The notes under the pieces: generated by a model
The model's input: the letters and a program-made list of their open reading frames with translations, nothing else
Told to the model about the DNA's origin: nothing
The model's database searches: none
Shown: piece after piece, positions 14,450 to 18,753 of the stretch
Position numbering within the stretch: position 1 is the first letter of the stretch
Layout of the letters: each line of letters starts with the position of its first letter
DNA from: Candidatus Fermentibacteraceae bacterium
Lineage (GTDB): Bacteria; Fermentibacterota; Fermentibacteria; Fermentibacterales; JCC-6
Direction of reading: 5' to 3'
Assembly: GCA_021162285.1 (NCBI GenBank)
Contig: JAGGYZ010000101.1
Span: forward strand, 1 to 18,753
DNA: 18,753 nt
Position numbers and translations under genes: made by a program

Positions 14450-15331
14450 ATGGCTGATATGCATCCCATTCAGGTTACAGAACTCAGTAAACAGTTTCCC
14501 CGTAAAAGGAAACTGGGTTCTATCCACGCAGTTTCAGATATTTCCTTCAATGTAAAACAAGGCGAAATTGTTGGTTTTATTGGTCACAACGGTGCCGGAA
14601 AGACCACAACAATCAAGTGTATCCTTGGTCTTCTGAAGCCGTCGGAAGGCAGTATCTCCCTGTGGGGTAATGCCCCGGCGGATTCAAGGGTCAGAAAAAG
14701 ATTGGGATACATCCCTGAAAACCCCGATTACGATAACTCTTTCACTCCCATGGAATACCTGAACATGTTCGCCTCCATGCGCGGTCTTTCAGGTACTTGG
14801 AATGACTGGAAGAAACTGCTTTCGAGAGTTGGGCTGGCCAGATGGGAAACCACTGGAATCAAACAATTCTCCAAGGGAATGAAGCAGCGGATGAGTCTTG
14901 CAATTGCTCTTCAATCCAACCCTGACCTTCTGGTGCTCGATGAGCCGACAGGAGGTCTTGACCCAATTGCAAGAAAAGAGTTTAGAGAGATAATTCTGGA
15001 AGAAAACACAAGAGGTGCTTCTGTTTTTCTGTCATCCCATATTCTGTCCGATGTGGAAACCATCTGCCACAGAGCTGTTATCCTTTCCGGAGGCAGACTG
15101 GTTGCAGAAAACTCCATGGAAAAGCTTCTGGGTGAAGAAAACCTTTACAGAATCACAGTTATCAGCCGAAAAGACGGAACAGAAGTTGAAGAGATCATAC
15201 CTGAGGCAGACCTTCAAAGCAGAATAGACTCTCTTCGAAGAGACAACATCAGAATTATCAGAGTGGAGGCTGCAATAAAATCGCTTGAAGAAGTCTTTCT
15301 TGCAGCTACTGGAGGGGGTGAACCACAATGA
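14450..15331 (+). CDS. ABC transporter ATP-binding protein (ABC-2 exporter type)
   Basis: The product is 293 residues from the ATG at 14450, chosen because AGGAG lies 5 nt upstream; an in-frame TTG at 14417 falls within the candidate promoter. All nucleotide-binding motifs are visible: Walker A GHNGAGKTT (45-53), a Q-loop with Glu in place of Gln (YIPENPD, E90), a degenerate signature FSKGMKQR (140-147), Walker B LLVLDEPTGGLDP (160-172) and the H-loop SSHILSD (H197). The C-terminal roughly 90 residues form the accessory domain common in ABC-2 exporters. It would power export, or mechanical work at the membrane, together with the next gene, which overlaps it by 4 nt. Substrate unknown. Confidence 0.94.
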   Translation: MADMHPIQVTELSKQFPRKRKLGSIHAVSDISFNVKQGEIVGFIGHNGAGKTTTIKCILGLLKPSEGSISLWGNAPADSRVRKRLGYIPENPDYDNSFTPMEYLNMFASMRGLSGTWNDWKKLLSRVGLARWETTGIKQFSKGMKQRMSLAIALQSNPDLLVLDEPTGGLDPIARKEFREIILEENTRGASVFLSSHILSDVETICHRAVILSGGRLVAENSMEKLLGEENLYRITVISRKDGTEVEEIIPEADLQSRIDSLRRDNIRIIRVEAAIKSLEEVFLAATGGGEPQ

Positions 15332-16083
15332 GAGCGGTATACACTTTTTCTCTTATGACCCTTCACATGCTGTTTCGAAGAAGAACACTGTGGGGAATCC
15401 TGCTTGTGATCCTTATTGCGCTTGCTGGAATTGCATCTGTGCCCAGCTTTGATGTGTCCAATCAGGGCAGGTTTGTTCTCGATTTCGGTCTGTTTGGAAT
15501 TGAACTCGGCTCTCTTCTTCTGGCTCTGGGGCTTGCGGCAAACCTCTATCCCCGTGACAAAGAGACGAGAACGCTGATGCCGCTGGTTGCCGTCCCTCTT
15601 TCCAGATGGCAATACCTCCTGGGCAGATTCTTCGGTGCCGCCATTGTGCAGGCTGCAGCACTGCTCGTAACATGTCTGGGACTTATGCTGATACTGCTTT
15701 TTCACAAACTGCCTGTTCCCGGCGACCTTCTTCCAGCAACACTTCTGATAATAGTTGAGGGCTGGTTTCTACTGTCTACGGTTTTCTTCTTCAGCTTCTT
15801 CGCTTCTCCTCCTCTGAACTGGCCTCTGACAACAATGCTGTTTATCGTCAGTCAGATGAGTGTTTCCGAATTCACTGGACTGCTCCCGTCTGCGCCAGGA
15901 TTGATGCGTGTGTTACGGATGATTCTGCCTCACGCCGATGTGTTTCATATCAAAGATCCAATTGCTCACGGTTTCTCCATAGAACCGGTTTACTTTCTGA
16001 TTGCTGTTTTCTACGGTCTGTGCTACTCGGCATTTATGCTGTCACTGGCTCTGGCTGTGTTCAGAGGGCGTGATCTGAAATGA
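15328..16083 (+). CDS. ABC-2-type transporter permease
   Basis: The product is 251 residues with about six hydrophobic helices: roughly 21-38, 48-70, 97-124, 130-155, 160-185 and 220-244. It begins with a short basic cytoplasmic part and has the RDKETRTLMPLVAVPLSRWQ segment after the second helix, the coupling-helix type feature of ABC-2 permeases, in which R and E residues precede the gate. A distinctive loop, FHIKDPIAHGFS, lies before the last helix. The ATG overlaps the ATPase TGA (ATGA) and follows a strong GGAGGGGGTGA ribosome site. With the ATPase it would make a homodimeric exporter with two copies of each. The overlapping next gene encodes a likely accessory lipoprotein. Substrate unknown. 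Confidence 0.9.
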   Translation: MRAVYTFSLMTLHMLFRRRTLWGILLVILIALAGIASVPSFDVSNQGRFVLDFGLFGIELGSLLLALGLAANLYPRDKETRTLMPLVAVPLSRWQYLLGRFFGAAIVQAAALLVTCLGLMLILLFHKLPVPGDLLPATLLIIVEGWFLLSTVFFFSFFASPPLNWPLTTMLFIVSQMSVSEFTGLLPSAPGLMRVLRMILPHADVFHIKDPIAHGFSIEPVYFLIAVFYGLCYSAFMLSLALAVFRGRDLK

Positions 16084-16442
16084 AAAGTGTTATTGCAATG
16101 TGTTTTTCCGCAGTCACTCTCGTGTTTTTTACAGGGTGCAGAACAGACTACGATATTGAAGAAGTGGCACCTGCAGAATTTCTTGAGTCTTCCGGCGGTG
16201 GAGAACATGTTCACGAGGAGTTTGCAGCAGCAGAGGACAGCAGCACAGTTGACGAACACATGGAAGAATCACACGCAGGTCATGTCCACAGTACCGGTGC
16301 ACGGAACCATGGAACCCAGTGGTTTTTCAACCAGCCATGGGCAGCACCCTTTGTATGGGGAAAGCTGTTGAGGGATGCAGTGATTTTTCTTTTGCTTGCC
16401 GTGGCGGTTTTCGTTGTTACCGGACGGAGAAAACGAAAATGA
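16080..16442 (+). CDS. His- and acid-rich lipoprotein with C-terminal membrane helix
   Basis: The product is 120 residues. A signal segment ends in FFTGC (Cys 20), a lipobox. The mature region (about 21-78) carries seven His and many Glu/Asp, including HVHEE and HAGHVH, then WFFNQPWAAPFVWGKLLRD and a final membrane helix (about 98-114) closed by RRKRK. It would therefore be held by lipid at one end and a helix at the other, with the His-rich part outside. The composition suggests metal binding, but this is not shown. It is not a family I can name. The ATG overlaps the permease TGA by 4 nt, and the following gene again overlaps by 4 nt, so it is very likely a subunit or helper of the same system. 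Confidence 0.78.
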   Translation: MKSVIAMCFSAVTLVFFTGCRTDYDIEEVAPAEFLESSGGGEHVHEEFAAAEDSSTVDEHMEESHAGHVHSTGARNHGTQWFFNQPWAAPFVWGKLLRDAVIFLLLAVAVFVVTGRRKRK

Positions 16443-17140
16443 AAACAAAACTTCTTGCTACCGCAGCGGCACTGATGTTTCTTTTCCTCTCCGTTGTCTC
16501 AGGTTCTTCTGTTTCACACAGGGCAACCGTAGACACAAGTCAGCACCTTCAGATATTCGGTTCGGGTTTTCAGAGGCTGAAACACTTTTTCGCAAGTGTT
16601 CTGTACCTTCAGCTTGATGATTACCACCACATTGCAATGTATCAGGGAATTCCCTGGACACAAAACACCGACTACCTGCCTCAGATGTGGCTGATTGCAA
16701 AGCTGGACCCCCACTTCACCGATGTGTACACAGATGCAGCTTACCATCTGGCCATAAACCTTGGCATGGTTGAAGAAGGAATGAGCTTTCTTGAAGAAGG
16801 GGTAAAAAACAATCCCGACAGCCTGGACATTCGTTTTGAACTCGCCTACCTGCTGTGGAAAACCGGCGAGGGTTCCGCTGACAATATTATCAATGAAACG
16901 ATTGCATACAGAACACTGCTCAGAAGAGCAGGTGGAGATGTCAGGCAGCCCTACAATGAATCGTCATCTGCAACAATCATTGCGGAAGCAATACAAGCCC
17001 GATCTGATTCCCTCAACCCCTACAGCCTGTTCTACAAAACCCGGGCGTCTTTTGAACGACAAGCAAAAAGAGCAGGGCTTTTCTATCCCGACAGTGTATC
17101 AACACCTGAGTATTTAAGACAATTGGACGGTGTTCAGTGA
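16439..17140 (+). CDS. Exported TPR-like repeat protein
   Basis: The product is 233 residues from the ATG at 16439, which overlaps the previous stop (ATGA); the frame is open further upstream but only inside the preceding gene. It starts with a signal sequence, MKTKLLATAAALMFLFLSVV, cut perhaps near SGSS. The middle holds QLDDYHHIAMYQG and YLPQMWLIAKLDPHFTDVYTDAAYHLAINLGMVEEG, then helical pairs typical of tetratricopeptide repeats (about 95-160, with NNPDSLDIRFELAYLLWKTG). I recall similar proteins following ABC-2 transporter genes in several bacterial groups, but made no search. It would act outside the membrane as a protein-binding scaffold for the transporter. Sequence and context support the class, not a specific role. 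Confidence 0.8.
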   Translation: MKTKLLATAAALMFLFLSVVSGSSVSHRATVDTSQHLQIFGSGFQRLKHFFASVLYLQLDDYHHIAMYQGIPWTQNTDYLPQMWLIAKLDPHFTDVYTDAAYHLAINLGMVEEGMSFLEEGVKNNPDSLDIRFELAYLLWKTGEGSADNIINETIAYRTLLRRAGGDVRQPYNESSSATIIAEAIQARSDSLNPYSLFYKTRASFERQAKRAGLFYPDSVSTPEYLRQLDGVQ

Positions 17141-17643
17141 ATGTAACCATACCACAGGAACTGGCTGCAAGAATTGTCTGGTTCTGCAGCCGCAAGAATG
17201 TTCAGACCGGTGAAACGATCATCGACAAAAACAGCACGGACCGAGACCTCTACATCATCAGCCGTGGACAGTTCAGGGTCCATGACGATTCAGCAGGTGA
17301 AGACTTTGTTCTTGCAATGTTAAGAAGGGGTGACATTTTTGGTGAAATGTCATTCCTGGACGGATCAACCAGATCGGCTTCTGTTACCGCTACATGCAGC
17401 GGAAGCCTGCTTATAATGGGAGAAACAGAGTTCTCTACAATGCTTGCAAAGGAACCTGAGGTCGCCGTTCTTTTCCTGCGTTTTCTAGCTGGGGTTGTCA
17501 GTGGAAGACTGAGAGTTGCAAACGATGCACTGCTTCAGGTGGCATTCGGTGACGGCGAGGTAATCAACCAGGAATTCTCCCACCTGAAAGAGGCAATTGC
17601 CGAAATGCATGCAGCCGTGAGGATGGAACTGGAAGGAACTTAG
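17137..17643 (+). CDS. Stand-alone cyclic-nucleotide-binding domain protein
   Basis: The product is 168 residues. A Crp/cAMP-receptor-type beta-roll occupies about 12-118, with YIISRGQFRVHD and the phosphate-binding cassette FGEMSFLDGSTRSASVTA, in which G69-E70 and R79-S80 match the residues that hold the cyclic nucleotide in Crp. A helix follows (FLRFLAGVVSGRLRVANDALLQ) and a short tail, but no helix-turn-helix, so it is not a Crp-type repressor or activator. The GTG start overlaps the TPR gene's TGA (GTGA). It is the last gene of the run and presumably a cytoplasmic sensor that signals to the transporter or another partner. Ligand binding is inferred from the intact cassette. Confidence 0.9.
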   Translation: MNVTIPQELAARIVWFCSRKNVQTGETIIDKNSTDRDLYIISRGQFRVHDDSAGEDFVLAMLRRGDIFGEMSFLDGSTRSASVTATCSGSLLIMGETEFSTMLAKEPEVAVLFLRFLAGVVSGRLRVANDALLQVAFGDGEVINQEFSHLKEAIAEMHAAVRMELEGT

Positions 17644-17802
17644 GAGCCTGACCGAAAATACAACATCGGCATTAGACACCACACGAACGGCTGCAAAACA
17701 CGCCAATCATCGTCAAATAGCGCTGCTATTATCCTCTAATCGGCATGCTTTTCGTCTCGTCCGTGAGGCGCTACTACTCAATGTCTATTCTCGGACAAGC
17801 TC
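17644..17802. other. Convergent intergenic gap
   Basis: This 159-nt gap separates the end of the plus-strand run from the minus-strand exported protein. It holds one small inverted repeat, AATAGC (17716-17721) with GCTATT (17725-17730) and a 3-nt loop, without a T run. TCGGCAT occurs twice. I see no gene and no convincing terminator. Confidence 0.4.
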
Positions 17803-18129
17803 CTAGTTGTCGTCCATGTGAACAGGATAAACCTCCCACAGAAAGCTTGAACCACCTTCTATTGGAATGTCGGAAAAGGAGTAAGTTCTCCACTGACAGT
17901 CTTCGATCCTGAAATCGTACCACCCCTCTGTTACCTGAAAAACAGCAGAGCTGTCCGGCGGAAGAATTGCCAGACCCAGCATGTCTATCCACTTTTCTCT
18001 GCCGGATTCAGTAACCCAGACAAAATAGAATTCCGTGGATGTGCAGTTTTTTATCTCTACAGTGGCACTAAGTGTTCCTGCTGCAAGTGAAACTGTCAAC
18101 AGAAACAACAGCAAAACAGATACTTTCAT
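17803..18129 (-). CDS. Small exported protein of unknown function
   Basis: The product is 108 residues with a clear signal peptide (MKVSVLLLFLLTVSLAAGTLSA) and no lipobox. The mature part reads VEIKNCTSTEFYFVWVTESG, WIDMLGLAILPPDSSAVFQV and GWYDFRIEDCQWRTYSF. This fits a recurrent pattern in small bacterial beta-sandwich-like proteins (N-T-x, then a strand, then a W-x-D-x-LG turn, then YD-x-R-x-x-D). Two Cys could form a disulfide. It starts 34 nt after tex in the same direction with only a weakly placed GGAAGGGAG, and ends 159 nt from the convergent operon. Function not assigned. Confidence 0.78.
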   Translation of the reverse strand: MKVSVLLLFLLTVSLAAGTLSATVEIKNCTSTEFYFVWVTESGREKWIDMLGLAILPPDSSAVFQVTEGWYDFRIEDCQWRTYSFSDIPIEGGSSFLWEVYPVHMDDN

Positions 18130-18163
18130 CTTTTCTGTTTAACTCCCTTCCTGTGCTTCTACT

Positions 18164-18753
18164 TCACCGGGGCTCCGGAGTTCCCTGAACCATGGATAGA
18201 CTTATCCGTTTTCTTGCTTTTTCCACACCTGTAACGGTAACATCAACCTTCATTCCCACACGGACAACCTCTGACGGATGGTTTATCCATTTCCGGCTGA
18301 GCTGGCTTACATGAACAAGACCATCAGTGTGTACACCTATGTCTACAAATGCACCGAAATCCGTAACATTTGTCACCAGCCCCGGCAGTTTCATTCCATC
18401 TTCAAGGTCATCAATGGAAAATACATTACCAAACGAGAAGGCTTCAAATTCACTTCTGGGGTCCCTTCCAGGTCTTGCAAGTTCCTGCATTATATCGCGA
18501 AGAGTAGGCATCCCGTGCTGTTCCGACACATAGTCGTCCAGTCTGATTTTCTCTCTTGTTTCACGGCGGTTCATGAGCCCCTGAACATCAGTCCCTGCAT
18601 CGGACGCCATTCTCTCTACCACAGAGTAGCTTTCAGGATGCACAGCACTGCCGTCAAGAGGGTTAGCCGCCTCTGAAACACGGAGAAACCCCGCACACTG
18701 CTGGTAGGCAACCGGACCGATTCCAGGCACCTTCTTAAGCTGAGCCCTGGACA
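18164..18753 (-). CDS. tex: Tex-family RNA-binding transcriptional accessory protein (partial, C-terminal part)
   Basis: The frame is open to the right edge, so only the last about 196 residues are seen; the codon at 18730 (GTG) is internal Val, not a start. The order matches the end of Tex: a helix-hairpin-helix segment (LKKVPGIGPVAYQQCAGFLRV), the NPLDGSAVHPESYSVVERMA segment, a connector, and a C-terminal S1 RNA-binding domain (GLVTNVTDFGAFVDIGVHTDGLVHVSQLS) ending shortly after RKRISLSM. Tex binds structured nucleic acids and associates with transcription machinery in the cytoplasm. It is usually about 700-780 residues, so roughly three quarters lies outside. A small exported-protein gene follows after 34 nt. 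Confidence 0.93.
   Translation of the reverse strand, partial: SRAQLKKVPGIGPVAYQQCAGFLRVSEAANPLDGSAVHPESYSVVERMASDAGTDVQGLMNRRETREKIRLDDYVSEQHGMPTLRDIMQELARPGRDPRSEFEAFSFGNVFSIDDLEDGMKLPGLVTNVTDFGAFVDIGVHTDGLVHVSQLSRKWINHPSEVVRVGMKVDVTVTGVEKARKRISLSMVQGTPEPR

Noticed and set aside
15214..15705. Minus-strand open frame of 163 codons
   Set aside because: It lies across the ABC ATPase/permease junction on the other strand; its composition is Lys/Gln/Ser-rich shadow sequence with no motif.
16319..16438. Extended start of the TPR-like protein
   Set aside because: The extension lies within the lipoprotein gene; ATG 16439 gives a clean signal peptide and the same ATGA overlap used by neighbours.
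17716..17730. Hairpin AATAGC/GCTATT as a terminator for the plus-strand run
   Set aside because: The stem is short and AT-rich and no T run follows on either strand.
1..18753. CRISPR arrays, tRNA/rRNA genes, transposons or phage genes
   Set aside because: No regularly spaced repeats, RNA-gene landmarks, transposase or structural phage proteins were seen while reading both strands.

Overview
The window looks like ordinary chromosome from an uncultured anaerobic, probably diderm (Gram-negative-type) bacterium. The anaerobe call rests on a very large oxygen-sensitive-type acyl-CoA dehydratase activase/dehydratase fusion. The diderm call rests on several lipoproteins, a Tat-type lipoprotein signal and many exported small proteins. 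Strong Shine-Dalgarno (SD) sequences and dense 4-nt gene overlaps are the norm. I cannot name the lineage. The mix of a propeller-like exported protein, paired phosphodiesterases and an ABC-2/TPR cluster would suit an FCB-type or deltaproteobacterial-type candidate lineage, but that is a guess from general familiarity. I saw no tRNA, rRNA, CRISPR array, insertion sequence or phage gene.

Layout. (1) Positions 1-1908, minus strand: an exported protein of unknown function, then an ECF sigma factor, then a small membrane protein that overlaps the sigma gene and runs off the left edge. A good sigma70-like promoter embedded in palindromes lies at 2008-2083. (2) Positions 2086-8927, minus strand: a tight run comprising the 1380-residue activase/dehydratase fusion, an M18 aminopeptidase (4-nt overlap) and a dihydrolipoamide-dehydrogenase-like flavoprotein (24-nt gap). 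A hairpin covers the SD of the first gene. A small lipoprotein gene lies just upstream at 9057-9386. (3) Positions 9387-9472: a compact divergent control region with overlapping -10 boxes. (4) Positions 9473-17643, plus strand: a nine-gene run, mostly with ATGA/GTGA overlaps. It encodes two alkaline-phosphatase-superfamily enzymes (one membrane-anchored, one a Tat lipoprotein), a conserved-type membrane protein, a ribbon-helix-helix protein, an ABC-2 exporter pair, a His/acid-rich lipoprotein with a C-terminal membrane helix, an exported TPR-like protein and a stand-alone cyclic-nucleotide-binding domain. (5) Positions 17803-18753, minus strand: a small exported protein and the 3' end of tex.

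How the genes may work together. The plus-strand run is the most interesting part. Its enzymes and binding proteins are predicted to sit outside the cytoplasmic membrane, next to an ABC exporter, with a DNA-binding-type and a cyclic-nucleotide-type regulator encoded in the same run. This reads as a cell-envelope phosphate-ester or lipid/polymer handling system whose substrate cannot be told from sequence. A candidate internal promoter at 14389-14418 may split it into a phosphodiesterase half and a transporter half.
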